Part shown: piece after piece, positions 33,143 to 44,524 of the stretch
Layout of the letters: each line of letters begins with the position of its first letter
Position numbering within the stretch: position 1 is the first letter of the stretch
Source of the DNA: Ischnura elegans
Taxonomy: Eukaryota; Arthropoda; Insecta; Odonata; Coenagrionidae
Direction: 5' to 3'
DNA length: 64,000 bases
Assembly (NCBI RefSeq): GCF_921293095.1
Contig: NC_060254.1
Location: forward strand, 55,226,069 to 55,290,068
Translations under genes and position numbers: made by a program
The notes under the pieces: model-generated
Told to the model about the DNA's origin: nothing
Databases searched by the model: none
What the model saw: the letters and a program-made list of their open reading frames with translations, nothing else

Positions 33143-33424
33143 GAGACTGTGCATAGATACCTCCCTAGTCTTCGTCTTCATCGACGTAAATGCTCTCGCT
33201 GTCATCCTCTCAGAGGAAACGGCTGCACTGCAAAAACTGGGGGACGTGATCATCGCTTTTTTGAGCTCAAACGAACTACTTTGTGTACACACATTCCTCT
33301 CGACGCTGAGCAACGCAAAAAAGGACGTAAAAGCTTCTTATGGGCACGTGTTAATGGGCTGTTTTGAGGATACCTCGGCGGTTTATACGCAGCGCATTGC
33401 ATTGCGACCCTGGCAGAATATGTG
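33143..33424 (+). other. Unassigned stop-to-stop open frame, 93 codons
   Basis: Open between a TAG upstream and the TGA at 33422. Translation includes SLVFVFIDVNALAVILSEET, AALQKLGDVIIAFLSS, LCVHTFLSTLSNAKKDV and SAVYTQRIALRPWQNM. Composition looks protein-like but there is no early ATG and I do not recognise the family. Could be an exon-like TE remnant or chance. Confidence 0.25.
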
Positions 33425-34380
33425 ATGCTCCCTGCATCGAGAAGTAACATGTTGATGAATGGCGAATGACGTCACCAAAAATGACACCAACACGACAGTG
33501 TTCTTTGCTACGTGACAGTGGAGAAATTTCGCGGGAGATTCGCTGTTGAAATGTTGAGTAGGTTACTCCGGGAAACGAAGTTGGAATTCTTATGTTTATT
33601 TATTTGACTTGCGATATCAGAGCGCTCGTTGAATGCGGATTCCAAATTTTGTAAATGTAATGGTTTGTATTGGTTACAATATCATCATCATCATCAACTG
33701 GTTTTTTGCATACAGCCACCAAAGTTGCCACCTCCTCCCGACCTGTGCCTCCTCCTTGGATTTCAAATGACTCTTTTTATTTTATTTTTTTTTGTCTGTA
33801 GTCTTCAGCCGTCTTCTTCCTCTTTCTTTTTTCCTTCGACTATTTCCTCGACTGCTGCATTCAAAATCATTTTCCCTCTTGAAATATGCCCGATCGAATT
33901 CCCGTTTCTCTTTTGCATAGTTCTCAATAATGTTCTTTCCTCCCCAACTCTTTCCTTCACCTCCTCATTCCTATTAAATATAGATATATTTTATATTAGT
34001 AGGTTACCATTTGCATCATCAAAAAGTTGAAGATACAGGGTGCGGCAACAGAACTTCCTTTTTTTAAATGTGCGCCATTCGGTCGGTTGATGTCGTAGGA
34101 GGGCGCTAGTGGTCTCGTTCGAGAGGCGTGACTATAAGCCACATGAAGCGACAAGCCACAAGAAGCGGGAAACCAAAAACTTGGTGTATAACCCGATTTT
34201 TTAATAACGCAATGCTACATGTAAAATGTTACACGGATTTGTAACTCTTTCGTAAAACATGTTCTATGTAACTTGTTTTGTATAACATGTTACACCGTGT
34301 AAATGCACCTTTTAGTTTTGTTTGTGCAAAACTCAATCGCTATCATGCGTCGCTCATTCGGCTCACACTTCAAAAGCATA

Positions 34381-34720
34381 GATGGCTGTTTTGAAGGAAC
34401 ACTTCCCCGAGTGCTTCGTCTCAACTAGGGGCGATTTGGAGTAGCCGGTCCTCTCTCCCGATTTGGCCCCTTGTGATTTTTTCAACGGAATATTTTGCTA
34501 TCTTATGTTCATGTGCACAGTCCAAGGACCCTGAAAGCTTTGAATACCAACATTCTGGGTGAATTTGCCAGCATAACCCCTGATATGCTGGTAACAGTAA
34601 TGAAAAACGGTTTACTCATTGTCTGGAGAATGGGGTACGTCACCTACCTGGCTTGGTCTTCAAAATTGCGTGAAACAGTACTTTAGATATGTGCTTACAT
34701 TATAAAAAAACAAGTAGAAT
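34381..34720 (+). pseudogene. Transposase C-terminus of the 34036 element
   Basis: AVLKEHFPECFVSTRGDLE, a stop, PVLSPDLAPCDFF, then (with frameshift) LGEFASITPDMLVTVM and CVKQYFRY. SPDL-PCDFF carries the third catalytic Asp region of this transposase class. Stops and shifts make it inactive; the N-terminal half is absent. Confidence 0.8.
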
Positions 34721-34942
34721 TTTCTGATCGGCACAATGGGATTTAATAGGATGATCATTTTTCGGGTTCATTCCGCATCGACTCATGTTTTGCGGACGAC
34801 AGTTTCGGGCGCGTTGCAGCTCCCGTCTTCGGGCTCAAATTATCAGCAGAGCTGCAATTCTTTATATGTAAGGCTAGTCAAGCGCACGCTGATTGGTTCG
34901 GTTTGAATTCCGTTGTTGGAAGAGGCGTTTGAATGATGATGC

Positions 34943-35116
34943 ATTGGCTACTATGCTCCTTTGGAGGAAAAATCATATTCTGCAACACTATTCACATATT
35001 CTCTTTAATATGCATTTATTTGCTCTCAAATTCTATTACAACTGCGAAAACTTTACCATGTGTAACTTTCCAATGATAGAATCCTTTTTCATTGTAACAG
35101 CAAGGTAAGATTAGTC
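34943..35116 (+). repeat. ~175 bp dispersed repeat (copy 1)
   Basis: Aligns with 36304-36478 from ATTGGCTACTA-GCTCCTTTGG to AGATTAGTC, sharing blocks such as ACAACTGCGAAAACTTTACC. Lies inside the 34036 element. Confidence 0.85.
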
Positions 35117-35169
35117 ATGGGATTTCATAGATTTTGAAGAAAAAAAAGAAATTATGTTGCCGCGCCCTG

Positions 35170-36303
35170 CACGATGTTTCGCTGATAAATTACTCTATGC
35201 CGAACAGTTAACATGGCATGTACTCCATTCTTGTATATGATACATTTTTACTCTGAGCCTGTAAACAGAGTGCATTCCGTGGTTGTCGTGTCGGATTCTG
35301 CGATGGACCAGAAAGCAGGAAAGTAGGCTGTGGGCGCAAGTTGAAGAGCGCGCCGCGGCTTTCGATCGATTGGGTCCGTGGCCAAACAGCAGCGAGTAGA
35401 GGGTGGAAACAAAAGAGACGTAATCCCTGGATATTTGGGTCATTGAAATTTTTTGACGTTTCGGAATGGATGTGACATTCGCTTTCCAACGCAAGAGCCC
35501 TGCACCACAGCGCCACTCGCGGCGTTTGCGCCAACTTTTTCAATCCACTCCCTTCAATCGACTTGACACAAGTTGGGAGGCCTGCAATAAAAAATCATGT
35601 GACAATAGTAGACGAAAAAAGAATTTTTTTTCAGTTGAGTCAGTGACCTCAAAATATCAGCGTGAGGAATATTTCGTTTGAGTGAAGTTATGAATGGACG
35701 TAATATTTTATATATTATAAATAGCAGAAAGCAATTCAATCAACCATAGTTTTACTTGAAAACGTAAATTTTTAAAATAAGTAATGTAAATGAATCCATG
35801 GTAACGATAAAGCAAAAGAATTAATGGTAATTCTACCTGTATCTACTCATTCGCTACCACATTGCTAAGCGGCCTGGAAAACAATATCATATAACAGTGA
35901 TTGGCACATAGGGTATTTTTCTGTTGAGTTCACCGATAATTGTAATCGTAGAAAAATAATGTATTGAAGTAATTATAAGAAGAACTGACATAAAAAACGT
36001 AAATCACATAAATAAATGCGAAAAGCAATGGTTTTACTCATATCACCTGTTGCAATTCAAAGAAATTTCGTTTAAAAATCTCTTAAGGAATTACTGGATT
36101 ACAATCGTTTTACTTACTCACTGATACCACCTCGTGGTTGAAAAGGCTAGGTTAGGGTAGGGCTTACCCGTGGGTAAGCCACAGCTGAGAGAATTTTCAT
36201 ATAAATTTTCACCTAACACTTCGAGAATATTTTTCTGGGGTGTCTGAAGACTTAACTCGAGAATCGAGCCTGAGATTCCTCAGTCAAAACACGGCTTTAC
36301 TGT
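35170..36303. other. No recognised element; one GC-rich block
   Basis: 35300-35540 is GC- and CpG-rich (GAGCGCGCCGCGG near 35346) with overlapping open frames on both strands but no recognisable protein. A perfect 20-bp palindrome GGCTTACCCGTGGGTAAGCC lies at 36161-36180. Confidence 0.4.
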
Positions 36304-36478
36304 ATTGGCTACTACGCTCCTTTGGAAGTAGAAATCATATTCTGTAACACTGTTCAAATTTGTTAATTATTATGCATTTATTTGCTCTTAGATTCTATTA
36401 CAACTGCGAAAACTTTACCATGTGCAACTTTCCACTATTAGAATCCTTTTTAATTGTAACAAAAAGTTTAAATTAGTC
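36304..36478 (+). repeat. ~175 bp dispersed repeat (copy 2)
   Basis: See copy 1 at 34943-35116. This copy is outside any identifiable transposon. Confidence 0.85.
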
Positions 36479-36479
36479 T

Positions 36480-37880
36480 GAATGAACCGTATGACATTAA
36501 TAGAGGAAGTTTAAAAAGAAAAATATTGAAACCGGAGTCGAATTAGTTCTTCTGGTAGAAAATTACGCCTCATTTTCCAGTGCATATTGACATCATCATC
36601 ATCAACAGTAAAAAAAATCCTGAGATGGCTTTTATGCTGCTCTCAACTCATCAATTTTATCAACTAATATTTTTATGTTAACCCATCTCTTCTCTTTTAC
36701 ATCCGCCATTGTATGTTTCGTTTATTTCATTCGGAGTTTCCCAATGAATTTTTATTATATTTTCCACGGAGTGAATCCTGATATTTTCTTAAACATATTC
36801 GGGGTCGCCCTATGCTGAATTTCCCGTCAAAGAGGCTCATATTAGAGAAACCAAGATGAAAACTATGTTGTGGGAATTATCTACAATTTCAAGGAAATTT
36901 CGGACCCAGCTGTGTTGAGAACCATATTCCTAGGTTTCATACTCATCATATTTCAGAACTGTTGAATAATTAGGTCAACCGCCTGTGTCAGTAACACAAA
37001 AATTCTGAAGGTCCTTCTTTAAATCTGCACACCTATTGTCAGTCACCGTTTTGCCCATTTGAAGATGATGTTGTAACAATGAAAGCCAGGTCGTATTAAA
37101 AGTATTTGTGGAAAATCGCGCTGTATTGTTTCAATTTTTTTTTCGTACTGTTTCATTGTCTCATTTTAAATACTCTTGGAACAGGGTAGTGGCTTTGTTG
37201 CGATGATAGCCGTCGTAGTTTCTTTTTTCAATTTGATCGTACAGCCATTAGAAGGTTGCCAACCCCTGCACAAAGGAATTAAATTCCCATTTAATCCCAT
37301 ATTTTTATCACTCTCTTTCGTATTTCTATTGACTTAACGGCCGGAAATAACGTTCAGCAGCTAATAAAACACCCGCGCCATCGTTTCCGGCGCGGGCATC
37401 GTCTTCCCACGTCACCTCTCCCACCCCCTTCTCGAAGTCGTAAGCGGTGGAATACACTGGTCAAATAAAGTCCGGATACTTGTAAAATATGAAGCTGTAG
37501 GAGCTATGAAGTGAATGCTAGGAGAACTTAAAGTGAGGTTTCAGTGCCCATATGAACAGGAGGTTTTTAAAATAAAAAAATAGGTTTTTAAAAAGCACGA
37601 TTTTTCCATTAGGTTTATTGGAAATTAGTGTACAAGAGGCTGATAGGTGAGTTAGGATTAGCAACCACGCTTTACTTTACGGGTGATGAAAAGCTTATTT
37701 TTGATACGGCTTGTTTTTACTTTAACACGTTACTTCAAACATTATAACAGTGTAGTATTTTAAAGCGTGAATTTTATCTCGTTGTTTTCTACCTTTTAGT
37801 TAAAATATAAACGTGAATTATAAATTAATTTTTTTTGCCATTTCAAAATTTCTTCATAATTTTATAAATTGCTTGAGCCA
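36480..37880. other. Non-coding; isolated terminus-like motifs
   Basis: A GC hairpin CCCGCGCC-ATCGTTTCC-GGCGCGGG lies at 37373-37397. TACACTGGTCAAATAAAGTC at 37453 looks like a Tc1-type TIR without a partner. 37690-37850 resembles the arms of the 2960-3550 foldback. Confidence 0.4.
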
Positions 37881-37884
37881 TTCA

Positions 37885-38125
37885 AAATAGATATCTTTAA
37901 GAGCGACGCGAAAGATATCCTATTAGAACCTCGCTCTATTTCCAGGTCCCACGGTAACGCTAAATTATAGGTATGGGGATTCATTTTCCTTCCTACAATA
38001 AAGAACTTAAATAAAGGCGTAGTGTAATTTCGTTAGAGCATTTTCTTCACATTTGTTAAGGGCTGATGTTCTAACATCCCCCGCCACATGCCTATTAAGG
38101 CGGCTTGCGGAGTAGTATGTAGTTG
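37885..38125 (+). pseudogene. CR1-like LINE 3' end (LINE tail D)
   Basis: ATATCTTTAAGAGCGACGCG (I-F-K-S-D), LEPRSISRSHGNAKL-like sequence, then the family 3' end with TTAAGGCGGCTTGCGGAGTA near 38095 and GTAGTTGTA. Confidence 0.85.
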
Positions 38126-38279
38126 TAAAAATGGTGAAAATAGCATGAAAATTTGGAAAAGATGTGGAATTTTAATCCTGTATCTAATTGAATAGCTACC
38201 TTTTGGGCTGTTTCACGCTGTAACTTCCATTTAAAGTTTTCTACACCCAATATTTCGGCACTTTATCTGAGTAACTAAT

Positions 38280-38640
38280 CTCATCTGTGTGGATAGCGAG
38301 CGACGACCCCTCTTCCGCGCGTCAGTGCTTTGAAGTCTCCGCTCCTATTGGAATACATTGGATGGAGACGTCGTCTTCTCTTTGAACCCATTGTCAACCC
38401 TTTAAGCACTTCGACCCCCGCAGTCCCCCTCTATTGGCCCCATTTGGGATTCTCCGCGCGCATTCTTCAGAGTCTGTCTGCAAGGCGTGAGACGCGCATC
38501 CGGACAATGAATGCAGGTTAATGGGGTTAAGAATGATTCTTCTTCGCAAATTCCTTTTGCGATCACGAAAATCCAGCAGTTTATTTAAGTTGCTCATAAG
38601 GTGGTTGCCCATTGGCCACAAGAGGAGCGGTGACGTCATG
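38280..38640. promoter_or_regulatory. Intronic cluster of CCAAT-type boxes with a CRE palindrome
   Basis: Reverse or forward CCAAT cores occur in CTATTGGAA (38345), CTATTGGCC (38432) and CCATTGGCC (38610), with TGACGTCA at 38631 and a CpG-rich patch (GCGCGCATTC near 38456). This is unlike the surrounding AT-rich intron. It could be an internal promoter, an enhancer or the end of a transposon. No transcript evidence. Confidence 0.3.
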
Positions 38641-38864
38641 GCAAAAATTAGCAGTGCCGGAACGCACTTTCCTTAACTTTTTTTAGAAGTGAAATAATAT
38701 TCTTTCTCTTTTCTTATTACAAGTCATAATTTACATTTTATTACAATTTTTTGTTTTAGTTACGAATTTACATATTAGAAGTTTGGAGGCAACAAAATTG
38801 ATAGAAGTGTTATTTGATTATTATGTCTTATGTTAGTTAACCAATCCTCTAAATACCTCTAAGA

Positions 38865-39110
38865 ATAAGGCGGGACAAGTAAATCGGCAATATTATAAGG
38901 CGTGATGGCCTGACGAAGACCATCGTCTAAGGACCAGTGGACGGGAAGGAAGGCAATGGGCGGCTTCAAATGAGTTACACGGGACCGGTTATTAAGGATA
39001 TAAGAGAGAAGAAATACTTTAGCATGAAAAGGTTACCAGACGGTAGAGCTTCATCAAACGAATCTTCGGATTGCTGTCTTACGATGATCAGGCGTCCTTA
39101 TAAGACGTCG
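38865..39110 (+). pseudogene. LINE-2-type C-terminal fragment (copy e)
   Basis: IIRRDGLTKTIV, a stop, then EGNGRLQMSYTGPVIKDIRE, KKYFSMKRLPDGRASSNES and CCLTMI, matching the C-terminus of this LINE class (MSYIGQVIKDVKEKKY-SMKRLADRR). One of the better preserved tails. Confidence 0.85.
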
Positions 39111-39111
39111 A

Positions 39112-40400
39112 CATGGGGAGTGCGACCTCACGGCTGCATTGAGAATAAGTGGATGCGAGGTCGAGCTGAGGACACGTTTCCATCTTCATCGACTTGATTG
39201 GTTGGGATTTCCGTCGAGGGGGAAGCGCGGTTTGAGTCTCGGTATAACTCTGTCTGATGCGTCATAAAGGAAATTGAACCACTTGGCGAAACAATTGGAG
39301 TAGCCGTCATCGGGACTGAGATAAACGTGCTGGAAGGCGGTAATCTCTGTAAACCGACTGACAGCCACCAGATCATGGAATGATCATTGTTTGCGTTGTT
39401 ATGGTCGCGGAAGCCTCTTCTCATTTTATCCCTCGCATTAATCCACTCTAACTCTCTTCCTTCTTGAAAATGTATCATCATCGTTGGTCAATAGGGTGCC
39501 ACGTTTTGCCACTTTTTTTAGGAGCGAATCGTAATACCCGGAAAAAGTTGCGTACCAGGGTGGATTTTACAGATATAATTTTTTTTTTTTTCAAAATCTG
39601 TTTATATCTTTTTCTCGCCATTTTTGTCTTGAAATTTCGAATTTTTTTAACGAAAAACGTTAAAAATGTAAATAATTTAAATTTGGTTTTACCAAGCACT
39701 CATTTTTTCCGATGGAGTAGAACATTGGTCTTTCCTTGGTATTGTCCCATCCATTTACCATAGTTTTAATTTCCTCTGAGGGTGCTACACCAGCATACTA
39801 ATTTGAGATGCGCGCCCTCTCATTGAACGGTAGATTTTATTGTATGTGATTGGCTGTGGTGTATGTCGGGATCCTTACCCACAGTGCCTTCAGAATCACC
39901 AACAATTACTTTCATAAACCCAGCTCACAAAATTATTAATGTACTATTTTTAACAATTTTCCACCAGCTTCACCATAAATTTTCCCCTCTATGCGATTTT
40001 TTTAATCTCAAAAGCAACATGTCATGGAGGAATGTCCCCTCTATCTCCTGCTCCCCTGTGTTTACAAGTGCCTTGGCGCAAAGTTCTGCTGGCTGGACTA
40101 TTAGTGCCTTCTCCCATCTCTCTTCCTGTTTGTGTCGACGCACTTAATTGCGGATATCTCATGATCTGAACCGCTTTAAAGGGGAAAACGCGTCGTTATA
40201 AGCCATAAAAATTGCCTGTTTTGAAACTTAGCCTTGTCCGTGGCTCGCTTATATTACACTTGGTCAATAGTAACTTTGTTAAATTATAATGCTAATTGTT
40301 GATTGAAAATGGAACTTCTACTTATTTTTATGTAATTTTTCTGCATTTAATTTCATGAGCAACTAGACAATGTATTTAACTGCATATATTTACTGTTTGA
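39112..40400. other. No recognised element
   Basis: A 117-codon open frame on the - strand (39128-39481) is unrecognised. 39560-39700 is strongly T-rich. Nothing else identified. Confidence 0.35.
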
Positions 40401-40404
40401 CGAG

Positions 40405-40480
40405 AGGTTAGATGGAAGATGGGACTTTCTAGTCCCAATCTCGCCCAATAAAGACGTATTAATATTATTATTATTATCAT
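40405..40480 (+). repeat. LINE 3' end with TTA-rich tail (copy 2)
   Basis: CCCAATCTCGCCCAATAAAG followed by a TTA microsatellite at 40458-40479; the same end occurs on the - strand at 25585-25640. Confidence 0.6.
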
Positions 40481-40486
40481 TATAAT

Positions 40487-41106
40487 CAGGGTTCCCACTC
40501 AACCGTGAAAACCTTAAAACCGTGAATAAGCCGTGAATTTTGTGTGCCGTGAAAAAAACCTGGAAATAGCCGTGAATTTCGTCGTAAAACCTTAAAAAAA
40601 CTCTCAAAATTGATTTTATATCTACGATTGATGGAACAAAAGAAAAACGTCTATCTTGTTTCAAGGTGACACGCAGGCACTGCACACTTATATTCGAGGC
40701 GCAATTATTGGTCCGTGTGCCATGACACATTGACCCCAAGCCTGTACCAAAGCCATAAGACTGGTAACCAAAGTGTTCATTAACACTTGCGAAAATCCAG
40801 ACACTTCTTAACTTCCCTTGCACGCTGGTCCCTCTCTCTATTTTCCCACTCACAACTTTTAGCCGGAGCTGAATTTTGCAAACGATATGTGACGTCAGGA
40901 GAGACAGCACTTTGATTGCTGCATTTGCATTCACAGCTTCTGTTGCGTTTGTAAAATTTTAAGTTAATGTGCGACCGGTGATTGTCTCATGTTCAATATT
41001 TCTGCCTAAAATGGCTTCTCAACAAACCGTGAATTTGACGACATTTAGACCGTGAAAACCTGGAAAAAACCGTGAATTTTATAATTTACTTTGAGTGGGA
41101 ACCTTG
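40487..41106 (+). mobile_element. Non-autonomous DNA transposon with 5-bp target duplication (copy 2)
   Basis: CAGGGTTCCCACTCAACC at the left and GAGTGGGAACCTTG at the right, flanked by ATAAT (40482-40486 and 41107-41111). Collinear with 14628-15780 but lacking the nested 520-bp element, so it serves as an empty-site reference. A 193-codon - strand open frame inside it (40353-40934) is not a known protein. Confidence 0.85.
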
Positions 41107-41194
41107 ATAATAAAAGGAAATGAATGCACAGTAATCACTATCAGACCTCCTTCATTTTTTTCGTTGACGTCATCATCTACGGTAATCAATATTA

Positions 41195-41300
41195 GTATGT
41201 ATTGGTTTGACGCAGCTCTCTTCTCCGTGGGGGTCCCCTCATCGGCTACTCTTTTAACACCTACATTTTTCATGTGCTTTACATCCATGATAAAAGATAA
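41195..41300 (-). pseudogene. LINE-2-type C-terminal fragment (copy f, - strand)
   Basis: The - strand gives VKHMKNVGVKRVADEGTPTE then KRAASNQY, the end of the LINE-2-type protein. Confidence 0.65.
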
Positions 41301-41319
41301 ACTACAAATGGTAATTTCC

Positions 41320-41470
41320 ACACTTCAATATAAAACTCCACTACCGACCATGGTTCCAGCATCATTTTATATCATTTCATGTTTACTTTAAAATGACATA
41401 GAATCTCGAAATAGTGGGGTCGTGCATGATATCGGAGAGAGAAATAACGTAAAAAGTAAGTTTTAAGTCT
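41320..41470. repeat. Segment related to the 21901 foldback
   Basis: CACTTCAATATAAAACTCCA followed by CTACCGACCATGGTTCC resembles the arms of the foldback at 21901-22320. Confidence 0.5.
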
Positions 41471-41574
41471 TAGAAGACGAGTACTATAATGCTTTCTTTC
41501 ACTAAAATGTGATTTCGCATTTCCACCGAGTCAAGCCTGAAACGATTTTATCCGCTGCATACATTCTTCACCAC

Positions 41575-41775
41575 TTGCTCTACGTATCTCATCTTTATGC
41601 CTGCCTCTGCCGAACTTCTCTTCCACCTGTCCATCATATTTAGTTTTCATCAGGCAATCGCTGGTCGTGATGTGACCGATTAAGCTGTCCCGTCTCCTTC
41701 CCAAGGTTTTGGAAAGATTTCTTCTCCTACTACTATCCTATTCTTCTTAGAACTTCCACATGACTTACCTGATAT
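41575..41775 (-). pseudogene. LINE-2-type C-terminal fragment (copy g, - strand)
   Basis: On the - strand RRRD(S)LIGHI-like, CLMKTKYDGQVEEKFGRGRH and KDEIRRAS blocks can be read with frame changes. Confidence 0.6.
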
Positions 41776-41799
41776 TATTTCTTTTTAGGGGTGGTAATA

Positions 41800-43775
41800 A
41801 AATATTATAGTAATTCCTCGCTTACGATTCTACAATTATATTATCATCCATATGTCTGGAATTTTATTGATAGTATTATTTTTATTTGTATTTAGAGTAT
41901 TATCGATAACAAGTTTTTTATCTGTGAACAAAATGGAGCATAAATTAAATATGATTTACATCATATACATGCGATCAATTTTCAAATACTAAATGGTTGT
42001 TTTTTGTGGACATCATGCATAAATTCTCCTCCCTGAGTGTCACAGTGTACATATTTGTCGTCGCATAGGTACTCGAGGCATAGATAGATGTTGAACCGTG
42101 CTCCTATGTTATAATCCAGTGGTAAACGTGTGATCACCGAGAATTTAATTAGGTAATCTATGAAAATCACAATGGTTGATGAAAAAAGCGTTATAGTAAT
42201 CGTTGTAAAGTAATTACGAGGGTTCGAAAACTATTTTCTTACCCGGAAAGAGAAATTTAATAAATTTACGTAATTTCTCTTTCCGGATTTCCTCTTTACA
42301 TGCGTAAATTTTTAAATGAGATGTACGCCCACTTTCTTGGGATTACGATCGTGAGTTTTGAATTTTTTCGCAAAGGTAAGACTGATGTTATTTCAGATGA
42401 GTGAGTGAGAAGCAAAGGGGTGCTAGTGATTTCTTTTTTCTTTGCACTGTTAGTTACAGAAATTAGGTATAGAAAATAAACCAATAGATATTTAGTACTG
42501 CATTTGATTTTCCACTCGATGTCAGCGCAGAAGAGAGACTCACTCGTATCACATGGCAACCAAGTTTTCGTGTATTTCTTCTAACAAATACTTTACCTAA
42601 CTCAGTTGAGAAAAATATCACTTGTACCCCTTGGCTCCTCGCCCTCTCATAAGTATTATTACTCAAGAATAATTCCATTAGCTCCCTGTTTTTTTTCCTC
42701 GTATTCTTCGTCATCTGCCCCACAGTACTTACCTCTTGATCTTCATCGGAGGACTTCTCATTATTTTCCCACCATGACATTTATTACGTAATGAGTGTTT
42801 CTTATAGCATACGAAATGCACTAGATCTCGCCTCTTTGATATATGGTGCTCCTCAATTCTCTTTCTTTTCCCATTCTTGGGTACACCTCGTTTCTCTCCC
42901 TATATTCGTCCGTTTTATCTTTAGAACCCGCCACCATCGCCAATTTCAATTAAGTTCCTTTTGCTTTCATTCCATTTCCTTGCCGTTTTTTCAATGGTAC
43001 ATATTTCTTGGTACATATTTCCATGGAGTGCCTCTGCATACGCGAATTTTTTCATTAGAAATGGTACATACTTCTTGAAACGCTGTTTTAAAACTCATTA
43101 ACAATGAAAGTACGTAATCTATTGTTTTCCCCTTTATCGATCCCCGATAAATTTAATCACTGCTTTAGGCTCTCCATCAATTGGAAATACTTTTTGATCA
43201 TCGAGGTTCAGTGAAAAATTAAGATCATATAAAAAGTTAAGGTTACATCTCTGGTTTCAATTTTATGTAACCTCAAATCGAGGTATTTATTTTTTTTGCT
43301 GTTTATTTCACGGGAATCACTTAATCACGTGCGTTAATGAGACATTGCTTCAGCCTATTTTAGCCTTAATATGCTTCTTATATATGTATTTATTCATACC
43401 AGTGACAAATTGATTTATTTGTTTACCCCTTAATTATTAATTCCGTTTAATAAATCAAACGAACTCCTTCGTTATTATTCAGTTTATTCCCTTCCATTTC
43501 CGTAGATGTTCACCCGAGAGCTATTTTAGCTCCAGTTTTGTGGGAAGCCCCCTCTGATATTATACCCTCAATCAATTCCACGACTGTGGGTCGTTTAGCG
43601 TGTTGAATATCTGCCTCAAAACAAGAATGTTTAATGGCACATCATTAAAAGGAGTTATAGGCTGATGGAATGTTAATGAAGTCATTCCGAAAATTCATCA
43701 AGCGCCCACAGCCCGGTAGTCGTCCCAAATGAACGGAACCAGTTCGCTGGAATACAAAGTGCTTCCCGTTTATTG
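41800..43775. other. Non-coding, one short hairpin
   Basis: No coding homology identified. Contains the hairpin at 42243-42286; T/C-rich stretches at 42600-42990. Confidence 0.35.
42243..42286. repeat. Short perfect hairpin
   Basis: CCGGAAAGAGAAATT and its exact reverse complement AATTTCTCTTTCCGG separated by 14 nt. Confidence 0.8.
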
Positions 43776-43779
43776 ATGA

Positions 43780-44370
43780 AAAAATGTCAGTCGAAATCGA
43801 TTTTTAATCGAAATGAAAAGGTCGGCTTTTCGACAAATATCGAAATTTGCACCTGAAGATCGATCTATCGAAAAAATCGATGGCTTTAAAAAAACTCACA
43901 GTCAGTTTGCACAAAACATTTCTGTATTTTATTCGAAAAACACTCAAGATACAAATTAAAGTTGTGCAAAAAAGTCTATGTAATATACATGCTTGAATTA
44001 TTATTAGTAAAAATTTACATATGCATCCACATTTAAGTTTTGTTATCACCGCCTGGAGCCATTCGGCATAACTAAAATTTTTAAAAAAGATGACCTGATT
44101 GATATGCTTCCATGATGATCAAGAGCGTGCATTTCCAATTTTACCGGCCATGGAGAAAAGTCTTTTACAGTTATGGATGACGTTATGATAGGCCGGTAAT
44201 GACGCTGCTGAGATCAAACGAAACGGTAAAGATCGAAATTGAAAAATCGAGTTTGGATCGAAACTCAAAAATCATGGCTCCACCTCGATTTCCTCGATCT
44301 TTGACCATTAAAACTCGATTTTTTATTTTGATCAAGATCGATTTTTCCGTCACTACCCCCATTCACTGCA
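43780..44370 (+). repeat. ATCGATTTT-ended dispersed repeat (copy 2, + strand)
   Basis: Aligns with the - strand of 16300-16820. Ends contain AAATCGATTTTTAATCG and, inverted, GGAAAAATCGATCTTG. Contains many TCGA/ATCGA motifs, giving internal self-complementarity. Confidence 0.65.
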
Positions 44371-44524
44371 TTAATTTGAAGCTAATATTTGTCTAGCGCA
44401 TTGTGGGAAGGTTTACGAATGAGAAAGTGAGAGACAGGTGCAACTCGTCCGACTGGACCTCAAATACATAAGTAGATAGATGCATCCTGGGAATATATTT
44501 GAATTTCCATAATAATGACGACTG

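Larger units (their letters stand above)
34036..35169 (+). mobile_element. Tc1/mariner-superfamily element with TIRs, decayed
   Basis: Ends CAGGGTGCGGCAACAGAAC and, inverted, CAGGGCGCGGCAACATAAT, both followed by TTTCCTTTTTTT-like sequence. TA precedes the left end (34034-34035) but not the right. Contains a transposase C-terminal fragment at 34381-34720 and a dispersed repeat at 34943-35116. Confidence 0.75.

Noticed and set aside
34036..35169. Exact TA target duplication for the 34036 element
   Set aside because: TA is present only on the left; the right flank reads CACG, so the duplication is lost or the boundary is off.
35200..35543. Overlapping - strand frames of 99 and 111 codons in a CpG-rich block
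   Set aside because: Two frames open at once, no homology; GC content explains the lack of stops.
36144..36172. GGTTAGGGTAGGG, telomere-like
   Set aside because: Only two imperfect units, not the arthropod TTAGG array; chance.
40353..40934. 193-codon - strand open frame
   Set aside because: Most of it lies inside a non-autonomous transposon whose other copy does not keep the frame.
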